Assembly (NCBI RefSeq): GCF_040869035.1
Contig: NZ_CP162100.1
Coordinates: forward strand, 992,001-1,056,000
Length of the DNA: 64,000 nucleotides
Source: Vibrio sp. NTOU-M3
GTDB taxonomy: Bacteria > Pseudomonadota > Gammaproteobacteria > Enterobacterales > Vibrionaceae
Direction of reading: 5' to 3'
Position 1 is the first letter of the stretch. Each line of letters begins with the position of its first letter. The notes under the pieces are model-generated. The model saw nothing but the letters and a program-made list of their open reading frames with translations, did no database searches and was not told the origin of the DNA. Below are positions 30,300-43,577 of this stretch, one piece after another. Position numbers and translations under genes: made by a program.

Positions 30300-31046
30300 T
30301 TATTTTTTCTTATTGTTTCCCGTGAAAATGTACTGGCGACTTACGTCTACCACAGCGATGTCACGGATGAACTCGCGCCCCAGCAATACTGGGTGGCTCA
30401 TTTGAGAACGGTCAGCTAGTGTAAACTGTGCTTTCTCGTGGATTTTGCCAACTTTAACCCACAATTCGACCACAGCACGACGCTCAGAATCGTCGTTTGT
30501 TGATTGACGGATTTTCACGTAACGCTGCACCGGAGCTTCAATCCAGTTATCGTCACCAGCCACATTTTGCTCATCAGATAAATGGAAACGGACCCAGTTT
30601 TTGCCGTTACGCTCAAATTCTTCGATATCAACAGCATTGAGAGAAGAGGTTGCCGCCCCGGTATCCACACGTGCGTCAAATGTTTGGTTGATTGAGTCGA
30701 TAGTCACTTTCTCTATCGAGCCAAGTACAACTTCATGAGAGGGTTGAGGAGGTGTTGGGACAGGTGCAGGTAAAATGACCGGCTTTCTCTCTTTTTTGAT
30801 CTCGGTAATTGCTTCTTTCTTGAATGAAAGCAATTCACCGTTAAGAGATTTAATTTGACCTTCAAGGCTTTCAATGTAGCCAGACTGACTGCTTAGCTGA
30901 AGTTCCAGACTAGAGATTTTATTGGTCAGATTGGTTTCAGAAGCTTGGATAGCTGCTAACGTTTCTTGGTGATATTGTTCGCTGTTTGTCAGAGTACATC
31001 CGGAAAGTACAGCGAGCGCGACTACTGGTGACAATCTTTTAAGCAT
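30300..31046 (-). CDS. Lipoprotein retropepsin-like aspartyl protease
   Basis: The 248-aa product has a lipoprotein signal with lipobox LSGC (Cys17), a coiled coil at about 22-85, a proline-rich linker (PVPTPPQPS), and a C-terminal retropepsin-like domain of the COG4067 type. The catalytic motif DTGAATSS begins at Asp128, and a late LLGREFIRD strand completes the fold. A retropepsin domain usually dimerises, and the coiled coil could supply that. Residue +2 after the cysteine is Leu, so outer-membrane sorting is expected. It is the first gene of the three-gene operon, ten bases ahead of the transglutaminase-fold gene. COG4067 members are often labelled zinc proteases, but I see no zinc motif. 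Confidence 0.86.
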   Translation of the reverse strand: MLKRLSPVVALAVLSGCTLTNSEQYHQETLAAIQASETNLTNKISSLELQLSSQSGYIESLEGQIKSLNGELLSFKKEAITEIKKERKPVILPAPVPTPPQPSHEVVLGSIEKVTIDSINQTFDARVDTGAATSSLNAVDIEEFERNGKNWVRFHLSDEQNVAGDDNWIEAPVQRYVKIRQSTNDDSERRAVVELWVKVGKIHEKAQFTLADRSQMSHPVLLGREFIRDIAVVDVSRQYIFTGNNKKK

Positions 31047-31267
31047 TGAAAAACCTGAAAATGGTTAAATTATTTTAATTTTGGGAGTTTAGCTTATCCA
31101 ATCTCACACTCCAAGCAACCAGATGACTATGGTTCTTAAGTCGTGAGGATTGGCAAATAAACGTAAAAAATTAAGGACGCAAGACACATCCTTAATACAA
31201 CAGTATAAGGGTAATGATTTGACGTGTCAGAAGGGTTAACTCTTTGTCAAATTAGCAAGACACTGTC

Positions 31268-32254
31268 TTAATTTTGTTTCTTTATCGGTTTTTTAGCGAC
31301 AAGAACAGCGCGGCGAGGTGCTGGGTGTCCCTCAACGGTTTTGCTTGGGTCATTTTGGTCGAGATAATCGGGTAGTGAATTATGCGTCATCCACTCAGTG
31401 GTACGCTGTTCTCCTACGGTGGTGACGTTCTCGTCTACAATACGAACATCTTCAAAACCGACTTGTTCAAGCCACACTTTTAGTGCTTTTGCCGATGGGA
31501 AAAAGTAAACATTGCGCATTTGCGCGTAGCGATCAACCGGAACCAGTACTGAGGTTTCATCCCCTTCAATAACCAGTGTTTCCAGTATCAGCTCACCACC
31601 CGCAACCAGTTGGTCTTTCAACTGGATCAAATGATCAAGCGGTGAGCGACGGTGATAGAGCACACCCATGCTGAATACGGTGTCAAAAGCTTCCAGCTTA
31701 GGCAGTTGTTCAATCCCAAGTGGCAATAAGTGGGCACGTTGATCATCCCCCATCATTTTTCTGATGGCTTCAAACTGGATAAGGAACAGGTGAGAAGGGT
31801 CGATACCGACACAAAGGCGAGCGCCTTCACCGAGCATGCGCCACATGTGGTAGCCGTTGCCACAGCCTACATCAAGCACACTGCGATTCTTTAATGGTGA
31901 AATGTGAGGAAGCACGCGATCCCATTTCCAGTCACTGCGCCACTCAGTATCAATGTGGATGCCATGCACCGTGTATGGCCCTTTACGCCAAGGGTGGAAC
32001 GTACGCAATAGGTTTTCCAGCTTCTTCAGCTCGCCGGTATGAAACGGGGTGTCATTGGCAATGGTGACCGAGTTTTTGAGATCAACTTGATCGGGCGCAC
32101 CTTGTGGGATCTTATTCAGAGCCTTAACCCAACGGTCAAAATCACCATGTTCGGCATTCTGCCAATCTGTCAGCTGTTGTGGCAAGGTGTTAAGCCAAGG
32201 TTGAAGACGAGTATCTTGAGCGATCAACTGATAAAAATTAGCAAAATTAAACAT
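31268..32254 (-). CDS. cmoB: tRNA U34 carboxymethyltransferase CmoB
   Basis: CmoB transfers a carboxymethyl group from carboxy-SAM to 5-hydroxyuridine 34, forming cmo5U. The 328-aa protein (E. coli 323) has [27 protein letters not shown] text, the SAM motif [15 protein letters not shown] (from about 125), [14 protein letters not shown] and RTTEWM near the end. It lies 67 bases downstream of cmoA on the same strand and is probably co-transcribed. Confidence 0.95.
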   Translation of the reverse strand: MFNFANFYQLIAQDTRLQPWLNTLPQQLTDWQNAEHGDFDRWVKALNKIPQGAPDQVDLKNSVTIANDTPFHTGELKKLENLLRTFHPWRKGPYTVHGIHIDTEWRSDWKWDRVLPHISPLKNRSVLDVGCGNGYHMWRMLGEGARLCVGIDPSHLFLIQFEAIRKMMGDDQRAHLLPLGIEQLPKLEAFDTVFSMGVLYHRRSPLDHLIQLKDQLVAGGELILETLVIEGDETSVLVPVDRYAQMRNVYFFPSAKALKVWLEQVGFEDVRIVDENVTTVGEQRTTEWMTHNSLPDYLDQNDPSKTVEGHPAPRRAVLVAKKPIKKQN

Positions 32255-32321
32255 ACTGAGTGAGTCACTGTAATTTAAATAGAAAATAAGAAGCCGTTAT
32301 AGGGTGCGTAAGTGATAAGCA

Positions 32322-33086
<765 letters not shown>

Positions 33087-33149
33087 TTAAAAAAGGCGCG
33101 TATTTTATGAGATCTTGGCGCGCCTGTCATTATTGAGCTGCTGATTGAA

Positions 33150-34013
33150 TTAAAACATCTGTATTTGTGGATTGCCATCTTGACATGGAAAGGGTGCTAA
33201 ATCGGGCAAAGTGATACGTTGGCTGAGTTTGTTGTATAGCGAAGTAGCGAGCTCAGGAGCTTCCACATTGTCCGGCGTATGTATCATGACATACGGCTGT
33301 TTACCTTGTGCAATCCAAGTGGGAAGTTTATTTAACCAAGGTTCAAAAAACGGCAAGTTTTCCGCAAGTTCTGGGTGGCCAATAAAACGAATCATGGGGT
33401 GAGTGGCGGTTGAAATCGCATGAACGGGCACGCGTGGCTTTTTTTGTTGTGCGTCTATGATCACGTCATTGATAGGCTTTGCCGCGAAAACTGGACGGCT
33501 GTCCATAATGATGCGGTCGATACCATGTTCCAGTAACCACTGGTTTAACGCTTTCTCTTCCTCCCCCTTGTTAAAGAAGGCGAGGTTTCGAACTTCAACC
33601 CCCAATGGGAAACTGGAAGGGAATTGCTGACAAAACTTTTTTAGTTGTTCTAGGTGCTCGGGGCCAAATGCGGCTGGTAGCTGGATGGTCCATTGACCAA
33701 CACGATCATGAATAGGCTCCATGACGGCCATGAAATCTCGCAGCATGTCTCCCACACCTTTTAGCATATGCTGGTGGGTAATGGCACTAGGGAGTTTAAA
33801 GGTAAAGCGAAATTCATCTGATGTAGCCGCTCGCCAATTGTTGACGGTACTTAAAGAAGGGGTGGCATAGAAGGTGGTATTTCCTTCAACAGTATGAAAA
33901 ACCTGAGCGTATTTAGCTAAGCGCTCCGCTGGTTTGGTGCCGCTGCCATAAAAGCTTTGTTGCCATCCTGAATGAGACCACATAGTGAGCCCAAGCCGCA
34001 AAGGTAAAGTCAT
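33150..34013 (-). CDS. yecE: DUF72 protein YecE
   Basis: The 287-aa TIM-barrel-like DUF72 protein shows LRLGLTMWSHSGWQQSFYG at the start, FHTVEGNTTFYATPS, and a central FTFKLPSAITH. Its molecular function is unknown. E. coli has yecE between aspS and cmoA-cmoB as well, so its neighbourhood is conserved. It is divergent from aspS. Confidence 0.88.
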   Translation of the reverse strand: MTLPLRLGLTMWSHSGWQQSFYGSGTKPAERLAKYAQVFHTVEGNTTFYATPSLSTVNNWRAATSDEFRFTFKLPSAITHQHMLKGVGDMLRDFMAVMEPIHDRVGQWTIQLPAAFGPEHLEQLKKFCQQFPSSFPLGVEVRNLAFFNKGEEEKALNQWLLEHGIDRIIMDSRPVFAAKPINDVIIDAQQKKPRVPVHAISTATHPMIRFIGHPELAENLPFFEPWLNKLPTWIAQGKQPYVMIHTPDNVEAPELATSLYNKLSQRITLPDLAPFPCQDGNPQIQMF

Positions 34014-34292
34014 GGAAAATTCGCTTACTAGATACTGATGTTAGCTACTGTACGAGACTTTTGAATAAATGCCCAAATTAACGCTATAATCAGCGCCAAT
34101 TTTTTCGGTTAGATGTGGTTTTGCTCATTTGTTGTGCTAAAAAACGTCTATCCCAGATAAAAGGCAATAAATTGTATTCTGAATAGTCGATCTCGGACGA
34201 CTTTCAGCGTATAAATGAATCTTTGCTCTGTCGCCAGCCAGACTAGGCGGCGGAAAGTAATCAACAAATTTTAAGAGATTGGGAAATTCATT

Positions 34293-36071
34293 ATGCGTAC
34301 CCATTACTGTGGTCACCTGAACAAGTCCCTTGCAGGACAAACTGTAGAACTTTGCGGCTGGGTTAACCGTCGCCGTGATTTAGGCGGTCTTATTTTTATC
34401 GATATGCGAGATCGTGAAGGCGTTGTTCAGGTAGTTGTCGATCCAGATATGGCAGATGCGTATGAAGTGGCAAACACACTTCGTAATGAATTCTGTATCA
34501 AACTGACGGGTGAAGTTCGCGTTCGTCCAGATAGCCAAGTCAACAAAGACATGGCGACGGGTGAAGTTGAGATCATCGCGAAAGGCCTTGAAATCATCAA
34601 CCGCAGTGATGTTCTACCGCTAGACTTCAACCAAAAGAACTCTGAAGAGCAGCGCCTGAAGTACCGTTACCTAGACCTACGTCGCCCTGAAATGAGCGAC
34701 CGCATCAAACTACGTGCTAAAGCGTCTAGCTTCGTTCGTCGTTTCCTAGATGACAACGGTTTCCTAGATATTGAAACGCCAGTACTAACAAAAGCGACGC
34801 CTGAAGGTGCACGTGACTACCTAGTACCAAGCCGCGTTCACAAAGGCAGCTTTTATGCACTTCCTCAGTCTCCACAGCTATTCAAACAGCTGCTAATGAT
34901 GTCTGGTTTTGACCGTTACTACCAAATCGTTAAGTGTTTCCGTGATGAAGACTTGCGTGCTGACCGTCAACCTGAATTTACTCAAATCGATATCGAAACG
35001 TCATTCATGACGGCTGACGAAGTTCGTGCAACCACTGAGAAAATGGTTCGTGATATGTGGCAAGAGCTACTAAACGTAGACCTAGGTGAGTTCCCAGTGA
35101 TGCCATTCTCTGAAGCGATGCGTCGTTTCGGCAGCGATAAGCCAGATCTACGTAACCCACTAGAATTGGTAGACGTTGCTGACCTAGTTAAAGATGTAGA
35201 ATTTAAAGTATTCTCTGGCCCTGCTAACGACGAGAAAGGTCGCGTTGCAGTAATCCGTGTACCAGGTGGCGCTAAGCTAACTCGTAAGCAAATCGATAGC
35301 TACGGTGAGTTTGTTGGTATCTACGGTGCGAAAGGTCTAGCGTGGATGAAAGTTAACGACCGTGCAGCAGGCATGGAAGGTATCCAATCTCCAGTCGCTA
35401 AGTTCCTAAACGAAGATGTGATCAACGGTATTCTTGACCGCACTCAAGCAGAATCTGGTGACATCATCCTATTTGGCGCAGACAAAGCAAACACGGTAGC
35501 AGAAGCAATGGGCGCACTGCGCTTGAAGCTTGGTACAGACTTAGAGCTTACCGATACGTCTGCATGGGCTCCGCTATGGGTTGTTGACTTCCCAATGTTT
35601 GAAGAAGACGACGAAGGCAATCTACACGCGATGCACCACCCATTCACATCACCTCTTGGTGTGACAGCAGAAGAGCTAAAAGCGAACCCAGCGGCTGCGA
35701 ACTCAAACGCATACGACATGGTTCTAAACGGCTACGAAGTAGGTGGTGGTTCTGTACGTATCCACAATGCAGAAATGCAAGCCGCGGTATTTGATATCTT
35801 AGGTATTGATGCCGAGGAGCAGCAGCTTAAATTTGGCTTCCTATTGGATGCTCTGAAATTTGGTACGCCTCCTCACGCCGGTCTAGCATTCGGTCTTGAC
35901 CGTCTAGTCATGCTACTTTGTGGTACTGAAAACATCCGTGACGTTATCGCATTCCCGAAAACAACGGCTGCTTCTTGTCTGCTTACAGATGCACCAAGCC
36001 TAGCTAACCCAGCTGCGCTTGAAGAACTAGCGATTGCTGTTAAAGCCGCAGAAAAGAAAGACGAAGAGTAA
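34293..36071 (+). CDS. aspS: Aspartyl-tRNA synthetase
   Basis: This class IIb synthetase charges tRNA-Asp. The 592-aa protein (E. coli 590) has an N-terminal OB-fold anticodon domain ([23 protein letters not shown]), class II motif 2 ([18 protein letters not shown], about 217-234), the bacterial GAD insertion (about 290-410) and motif 3 ([13 protein letters not shown] near 530). The codon choice is strongly biased (CGT, CTA, GAA), as in highly expressed Vibrio genes. It stands alone and ends before an ERIC-like element. Confidence 0.97.
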   Translation: MRTHYCGHLNKSLAGQTVELCGWVNRRRDLGGLIFIDMRDREGVVQVVVDPDMADAYEVANTLRNEFCIKLTGEVRVRPDSQVNKDMATGEVEIIAKGLEIINRSDVLPLDFNQKNSEEQRLKYRYLDLRRPEMSDRIKLRAKASSFVRRFLDDNGFLDIETPVLTKATPEGARDYLVPSRVHKGSFYALPQSPQLFKQLLMMSGFDRYYQIVKCFRDEDLRADRQPEFTQIDIETSFMTADEVRATTEKMVRDMWQELLNVDLGEFPVMPFSEAMRRFGSDKPDLRNPLELVDVADLVKDVEFKVFSGPANDEKGRVAVIRVPGGAKLTRKQIDSYGEFVGIYGAKGLAWMKVNDRAAGMEGIQSPVAKFLNEDVINGILDRTQAESGDIILFGADKANTVAEAMGALRLKLGTDLELTDTSAWAPLWVVDFPMFEEDDEGNLHAMHHPFTSPLGVTAEELKANPAAANSNAYDMVLNGYEVGGGSVRIHNAEMQAAVFDILGIDAEEQQLKFGFLLDALKFGTPPHAGLAFGLDRLVMLLCGTENIRDVIAFPKTTAASCLLTDAPSLANPAALEELAIAVKAAEKKDEE

Positions 36072-36080
36072 TCTACTCTT

Positions 36081-36199
36081 CATACTTGAAGTTGCAGCGT
36101 TGTTAACTGCGTAAGTTCACCCTAATTACATAGAATACCTATGCGCATAGGGATGAACTTACTTGTTGCCTAGCTGAAACTCCAATTATTTTGAGTATT
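36081..36199. repeat. ERIC-like intergenic palindromic element
   Basis: About 118 bases between aspS and rluE match the core of enterobacterial repetitive intergenic consensus (ERIC) elements, which also occur in Vibrio. The core is a nested palindrome: GTAAGTTCA (36111-36119) pairs with TGAACTTAC (36154-36162), CCCTA (36120-36124) with TAGGG (36148-36152), and CATAG (36129-36133) with CTATG (36139-36143). The outer arms (ACTTGAAGTTGCAGC and GCTGAAACTCCAATTATTTT) fit ERIC ends. Being in the aspS 3' UTR, it would be transcribed and form a long hairpin. Confidence 0.88.
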
Positions 36200-36215
36200 T
36201 GGTTTTTCCTATCAT

Positions 36216-36250
36216 AAAAAGTCGCTTCACATGAAGCGGCTTTTTTTATG
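36216..36250. terminator. Bidirectional terminator between aspS and rluE
   Basis: A stem of about 13 bp (AAAAAGTCGCTTCA with TGAAGCGGCTTTTT, one G-T pair) is flanked by A's and T's and serves both convergent genes. Confidence 0.88.
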
Positions 36251-36254
36251 CACC

Positions 36255-36947
36255 TTAGAGGTCGATCTCTTTCCATTCGCCTGGCTGTAAATTGCCTAAC
36301 GTCACATCACCCATCGAATAGCGGATTAAACGCAGAGTAGGGAAGCCGATGTTCGCTGTCATGCGACGTACTTGACGGTTACGCCCTTCAATAATGGTGA
36401 TGGCCAACCATGTTGTTGGAATATTGGCTCGAAAGCGCACTGGAGGGTTACGCTCCCAAACGTTGGGTTCAGGCATTACTTCCACTTTTGCCGGGAGCGT
36501 CATGCCATCTTTCAGTTCGACCCCTTTACGCAGTTTATCGAGATCTGCTTCCGTTGGCGCACCATCGACTTGTACCCAGTAAGTTTTTGGAGACTTAGAT
36601 TTCGGTTGTGTTAAGCGAGCCTGCAAAATGCCATCATTGGTTAATACCATCAGTCCTTCGCTATCACGATCAAGGCGGCCGGCAGCATAAACATCTTTCA
36701 CTGGAATGAAGTCCGCCAGTGTTTTTCGACCTTCGCCATCGGTAAATTGACTTAACGTATCGTAGGGCTTATTGAAGACTATAACTTTACGCTCTTCAGG
36801 TGATACACGAGGCTTCTCGTTCGTTGGTTTACGACGCTGTCGAGATGAATGATTTTTGCTTGTATTGTTGGGTTTCGTTCGTTTAAAACCCGATTGATTA
36901 GGTTTAGAACTTCGGCGAGAAGACTCACGTTGTGAGCGTGGGGACAT
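36255..36947 (-). CDS. rluE: 23S rRNA pseudouridine(2457) synthase RluE
   Basis: RluE isomerises U2457 of 23S rRNA. The 230-aa protein has an unusual, very basic and low-complexity N-terminal tail of about 50 residues ([16 protein letters not shown] onward), then the RsuA/RluB-type core: [17 protein letters not shown] text, the catalytic GRLDRDSEG with Asp93, and [24 protein letters not shown] longer frame opens at 37049, but AAGGTAG is well spaced to the ATG at 36947. It is divergent from icd, as in E. coli. Confidence 0.92.
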   Translation of the reverse strand: MSPRSQRESSRRSSKPNQSGFKRTKPNNTSKNHSSRQRRKPTNEKPRVSPEERKVIVFNKPYDTLSQFTDGEGRKTLADFIPVKDVYAAGRLDRDSEGLMVLTNDGILQARLTQPKSKSPKTYWVQVDGAPTEADLDKLRKGVELKDGMTLPAKVEVMPEPNVWERNPPVRFRANIPTTWLAITIIEGRNRQVRRMTANIGFPTLRLIRYSMGDVTLGNLQPGEWKEIDL

Positions 36948-39476
<2,529 letters not shown>

Positions 39477-39492
39477 TAAAGTGATAAAAATG

Positions 39493-39519
39493 AAACCCGC
39501 CGAAAGGCGGGTTTTTTAT
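39493..39519. terminator. Terminator between icd and cspD
   Basis: A 9-bp stem (AAACCCGCC/GGCGGGTTT) with a GAAA loop is followed by six T's. Confidence 0.92.
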
Positions 39520-39546
39520 GGAATAATTAACCAGTTTTGGCAGCGA

Positions 39547-39768
39547 TTATTTTGCAACTTGGCTTTCGACCGGAGTTACAGAGCTTGCGTGGTAACCTTT
39601 TGGTCCTTCTTCCACTTCGAACGTTACTTGTTGGCCAGCTTTCAGAGTACGGTATCCATCCATTTTGATGGTTGAGTAGTGTGCAAATACATCTCCATCT
39701 TCACCCTCTGGGCAGATAAAACCAAATCCCTTGGCATTGTTAAACCATTTCACTGTACCTGTAGCCAT
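39547..39768 (-). CDS. cspD: Cold-shock-domain protein CspD
   Basis: CspD is a stationary-phase, single-stranded DNA-binding inhibitor of replication. The 73-aa cold-shock fold has RNP1 as [11 protein letters not shown]2 as DVFAHYS, and the CspD-type text [15 protein letters not shown] and [10 protein letters not shown]. An ATG nine bases upstream (39777) would add MYS. The [11 protein letters not shown] start fits the family and the GAGGG spacing. It is divergent from clpS, as in E. coli. Confidence 0.94.
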   Translation of the reverse strand: MATGTVKWFNNAKGFGFICPEGEDGDVFAHYSTIKMDGYRTLKAGQQVTFEVEEGPKGYHASSVTPVESQVAK

Positions 39769-40238
39769 GCTATACATCCCTCATGCATTTTGTTACTGAT
39801 GTTGTTAACCCTCAACTCACGTCATAATGTAAGCTGTAAATAGTGAATTTCCATTCAGCCGCTGCCAAATTTTCAGTCACTATTTGACCAATTTAGTCAA
39901 TGATTGAGCGCAGTCAATAGGCAAGACGTATAATATCCTACATATTTGCAAACAAATCACTTTTGAGATTTACATTTTTTCAACAAAAATCAGTATGTTT
40001 CACTATTAATCATCATTGATATGAGTGGGTTGTGGTGTCTTTTTAATCAATTAGATAGCACATATGCCACAATAGAAATCTTTTATTTGCAGCGATACAA
40101 TTGCTGCATTAGTCTCTAAGTATGGGCGTTTTTTTTACTAAACCGTTTTTTGTTCTTATTACGAGTGAAATCTACATTTTTGCTTTGGTGAAGTGGTAAA
40201 ATTAGTGAAGAAACTCTCTAAACGTTTTAAATGGAACA
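39769..40238. promoter_or_regulatory. Long cspD/clpS divergent region
   Basis: The 470 bases between cspD and clpS have no convincing gene. Small dyads are visible: TTGAC/GTCAA at 39884-39900, and TGCAGC/GCTGCA at 40088-40108. AGTCAAT also occurs twice, 18 bases apart (39895 and 39913). These may be regulator sites for cspD or clpSA, but none matches a consensus I can name. Confidence 0.4.
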
Positions 40239-40559
40239 ATGAGTAATAATTTTGAATGGGTAACTCCAGACTCGGATTTGCTGGAGGCAGAGAAGACCAA
40301 AGTTAAGCCGCCATCGATGTATAACGTGGTGCTTAATAATGATGACTACACACCAATGGACTTTGTTATTGAAATCCTTGAGCGCTTTTTTTCAATGGAT
40401 ATCGATCAGGCGACACAGGTAATGCTCAAGGTACATTATGAAGGTAAAGCAATTTGTGGCACGTTTACTGCAGAAGTTGCTGAGACTAAAGTGGCACAGG
40501 TCACTATGTATTCAAGGGAAAATGAGCACCCACTGCTTTGTACGATGGAGCAAGCCTAA
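40239..40559 (+). CDS. clpS: ClpS, N-degron adaptor of ClpAP
   Basis: ClpS binds proteins with N-terminal Leu, Phe, Tyr or Trp and hands them to ClpA. The 106-aa protein (E. coli 106) has a flexible N-terminal tail followed by [21 protein letters not shown], whose NNDDYT loop and nearby Met line the N-degron pocket, and [20 protein letters not shown]. It is 42 bases upstream of clpA, with which it is co-transcribed. Confidence 0.97.
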   Translation: MSNNFEWVTPDSDLLEAEKTKVKPPSMYNVVLNNDDYTPMDFVIEILERFFSMDIDQATQVMLKVHYEGKAICGTFTAEVAETKVAQVTMYSRENEHPLLCTMEQA

Positions 40560-40601
40560 CGCTAAATTCTATCGGCAGAGCCGTTCCATAAGGAGGTACT
40601 T

Positions 40602-42872
40602 ATGCTAAATAAAGAACTAGAATCGAGTTTGAATGGGGCATTTGCCCGAGCTCGAGACAAACGACACGAGTTTATGACCGTCGAGCACCTCCTGCTAGCA
40701 TTGCTTGAAAACGATGCTGCCAGAGAAGCGTTGTTAGCTTGTCAGGCTGATATTGACGGCTTACGCGCTGAACTTGATGTATTTATCGACCAAACAACGC
40801 CTTTAATCCCCGAAAACGATGAGACTCGTGAAACCCAACCAACATTGAGTTTTCAACGAGTGTTACAACGCGCCGTATTCCATGTTCAGTCTTCAGGGCG
40901 CAGTGAAGTAACTGGTGCAAATGTACTAGTTGCTATCTTCAGTGAACAAGAATCTCACGCAGCGTATCTTCTTAAAAAGAACGACATTAGTCGTTTAGAT
41001 ATCGTCAATTTTATATCACATGGCATAACAAAAGCGTCAAGCTCCGGTGACGATTCTTCGTCATCTGATTCATTTAGCAGCGATAGCGTTGAAGAAACTA
41101 ATTCAGAAGAGCGCTTAGAAAGTTTCGCAACAAACTTAAACCAGTTGGCTAAGCAAGGGCAGATTGACCCATTGATTGGCCGTGAAAAAGAGCTTGAGCG
41201 CACAATCCAAGTACTATGCCGCCGTCGTAAAAACAATCCACTTCTTGTTGGTGAAGCGGGGGTAGGTAAAACTGCGATTGCAGAAGGTCTTGCTTGGAGA
41301 ATTGTTGAAGGTCAAGTACCTGAAATTATCAAAGACAGTGTGATTTACTCTCTTGATATAGGGTCACTGCTTGCGGGTACTAAATATCGTGGCGATTTCG
41401 AGAAGCGTTTCAAAGCCATTTTGAAACAGCTAGAGAAAGAAGACGACGCAATCCTATTTATTGATGAAATTCACACTATCATCGGCGCTGGTGCTGCTTC
41501 TGGTGGACAGGTGGATGCAGCAAACCTAATTAAACCGTTACTAAGTAGTGGTAAGTTGCGTTGCATTGGTTCAACCACCTATCAAGAATACAGCAATATT
41601 TTTGATAAAGAGCGAGCACTTTCTCGCCGCTTCCAAAAAATTGATGTTGTAGAGCCGTCGTTAGATGATACGACTAAAATTTTGATCGGTCTTAAGCCGA
41701 AATACGAGGCTCACCATGAAGTCCGTTACACCAATAAAGCACTTCGAGCCGCAGTAGAGCTTTCAGCGAAATACATCAATGAACGTCATCTACCTGATAA
41801 GGCAATCGACGTTATTGATGAAGCAGGGGCGCGCAGTCGTCTTGCTCCAGCAAGTCGCCGTAAGAAAACAGTAGGTGTGGGTGACATTGAAGCAATGGTC
41901 GCGAAAATGGCTCGCATTCCTGAAAAATCCGTTTCTTCATCAGATAAAGAGATTCTTCAAAATCTTGATGAGAAGATGAAAATGCTGGTATTTGGTCAAG
42001 ATGATGCGATTGATGTATTGAGCGAAGCGATCAAACTGACTCGTGCTGGGTTAGGTGCAGACAACAAACCTGTTGGTTCTTTCTTGTTTGCAGGCCCAAC
42101 AGGGGTAGGTAAAACCGAAGTTACAGTTCAACTGTCGAAGTTGATGGGTATAGAGCTACTTCGCTTTGATATGTCTGAGTATGGTGAACGCCACTCAGTG
42201 AGCCGTTTAATCGGTGCCCCTCCAGGTTACGTTGGGTATGACCAAGGTGGTTTGTTAACTGACGCGGTTATCAAGCATCCTCATTCAGTTGTCCTATTGG
42301 ATGAGATTGAGAAAGCACATCCTGATATCTTCAACTTGTTACTGCAAGTAATGGATAACGGTACGCTTACTGATAACAACGGACGTAAAGCAGATTTCCG
42401 TAATGTTATCCTAGTAATGACAACCAACGCTGGTGTTCAGATGACTGAGAAGAAATCGATTGGTCTGATCCAGCAAGATCACAGTCATGATGCGATGTCG
42501 GAAATCAAGAAGGTGTTTACACCTGAGTTTCGTAACCGTCTTGATAACATCATCTGGTTCAATAGTCTTGATGAGCATGTTATCCATCAGGTTGTTGATA
42601 AATTCATTGTTGAGCTTCAGGCCCAATTGGATTCTCGAGGTGTATCACTGGAAGTCTCGGATGATGCGCGCCATTGGCTAGCTGTGAAAGGCTACGATAA
42701 AGCGATGGGTGCTCGCCCTATGGGACGAGTCATCCAAGAGCAATTGAAGAAACCACTGGCGAATGAATTGTTGTTTGGTTCATTAGTTGATGGTGGGACT
42801 GTAAAAGTTGCTCTTAAAGGCGATGAGTTGCAGTTTGAATACCTTAATGAAGAAGAAGCTGTAGTACATTAA
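40602..42872 (+). CDS. clpA: ClpA, AAA+ unfoldase of the ClpAP protease
   Basis: ClpA unfolds substrates and feeds them to ClpP. The 756-aa protein (E. coli 758) has an N-terminal ClpS-binding domain, Walker A of D1 (GEAGVGKTA near 217), Walker [11 protein letters not shown], Walker A of D2 (GPTGVGKTE near 498), the ClpP-docking IGL loop ([10 protein letters not shown] near 619), and the sensor-2 region [17 protein letters not shown] lies seven bases before the ATG. No clpP is in the window. Confidence 0.97.
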   Translation: MLNKELESSLNGAFARARDKRHEFMTVEHLLLALLENDAAREALLACQADIDGLRAELDVFIDQTTPLIPENDETRETQPTLSFQRVLQRAVFHVQSSGRSEVTGANVLVAIFSEQESHAAYLLKKNDISRLDIVNFISHGITKASSSGDDSSSSDSFSSDSVEETNSEERLESFATNLNQLAKQGQIDPLIGREKELERTIQVLCRRRKNNPLLVGEAGVGKTAIAEGLAWRIVEGQVPEIIKDSVIYSLDIGSLLAGTKYRGDFEKRFKAILKQLEKEDDAILFIDEIHTIIGAGAASGGQVDAANLIKPLLSSGKLRCIGSTTYQEYSNIFDKERALSRRFQKIDVVEPSLDDTTKILIGLKPKYEAHHEVRYTNKALRAAVELSAKYINERHLPDKAIDVIDEAGARSRLAPASRRKKTVGVGDIEAMVAKMARIPEKSVSSSDKEILQNLDEKMKMLVFGQDDAIDVLSEAIKLTRAGLGADNKPVGSFLFAGPTGVGKTEVTVQLSKLMGIELLRFDMSEYGERHSVSRLIGAPPGYVGYDQGGLLTDAVIKHPHSVVLLDEIEKAHPDIFNLLLQVMDNGTLTDNNGRKADFRNVILVMTTNAGVQMTEKKSIGLIQQDHSHDAMSEIKKVFTPEFRNRLDNIIWFNSLDEHVIHQVVDKFIVELQAQLDSRGVSLEVSDDARHWLAVKGYDKAMGARPMGRVIQEQLKKPLANELLFGSLVDGGTVKVALKGDELQFEYLNEEEAVVH

Positions 42873-42895
42873 TTCTGAAAGATAAGTAAAAACCT

Positions 42896-42930
42896 AAATG
42901 CCGTTCACATTAAATGAACGGCATTTTTAT
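42896..42930. terminator. clpSA terminator
   Basis: A perfect 12-bp stem (AAATGCCGTTCA and complement) with a seven-base loop and T tract follows clpA. It also faces the 3' side of ychJ. Confidence 0.92.
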
Positions 42931-43016
42931 TAGGCAATAGCGAAAGAGTCATCGTTGGTTAGTACGGTATAATCATTGCCATTTACAGAAATGTTGAGCT
43001 GGTGGCGCTTTTGAAT

Positions 43017-43517
43017 TTACCCACAACACTTCTTAAATTTTTTGCCACTACCACAAATGCAAGGATCATTGCGCCCAACTTTCAAAGCTTTGATTGGCTG
43101 ACTTAGTCTTGGATCGGGCTTAGTTTCTTGCTGTGGAAACTCACCGTCAATGTAGTACCAACGATCTTTTTCTCGGATGAAGTGAGAGCGCTCAGTCATG
43201 CAGTATTCAGAGCCTTCGTCAATGAAGTAGGCACTAAATGTCACGTAGCCTTCGTCTGCATGGCTGCCTTCCTCTGTACTTGTGACTTCTAGTTTTTTCC
43301 ATTCAGAATTTATCGACTCTTCAATACCTTGTCGTTGGTTTTCAGCTTGGCAGCTTGGGTGATAAGTATTAATGACGAAGTCCACCAGTCCTAAGACGTG
43401 CGCTGAATATCGAGCACGCATTAGTTGCTCTGGCTTTAAGGCGTTGCGGTGATCTTTATGAATCGGCTCACAGCAAACAGAATAATCAGACTGGCTATGG
43501 CATGGGCAAGAAGGCAT
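43017..43517 (-). CDS. ychJ: YchJ-family protein with SEC-C zinc motifs
   Basis: The 166-aa protein begins with a cysteine cluster ([13 protein letters not shown]) and ends with the SEC-C motif [17 protein letters not shown], both zinc-binding elements of the YchJ (UPF0225) family. The middle is an NTF2-like fold ([28 protein letters not shown]). The function is unknown. A longer frame opens at 43565. The ATG at 43517 gives the family start MPSCPCHS and has GAGAC upstream. An extra 28-codon open stretch follows the TAA stop in frame. Confidence 0.9.
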   Translation of the reverse strand: MPSCPCHSQSDYSVCCEPIHKDHRNALKPEQLMRARYSAHVLGLVDFVINTYHPSCQAENQRQGIEESINSEWKKLEVTSTEEGSHADEGYVTFSAYFIDEGSEYCMTERSHFIREKDRWYYIDGEFPQQETKPDPRLSQPIKALKVGRNDPCICGSGKKFKKCCG

Positions 43518-43577
43518 AAAATGTCTCGATTTGATCAAATGCCAGCAGTGTATAGCCAGTCTCAAGGCAAGTAAATG

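Noticed and set aside
35444..35719. Minus-strand open frame inside aspS
   Set aside because: Shadow of a highly expressed gene with codon bias; no independent support.
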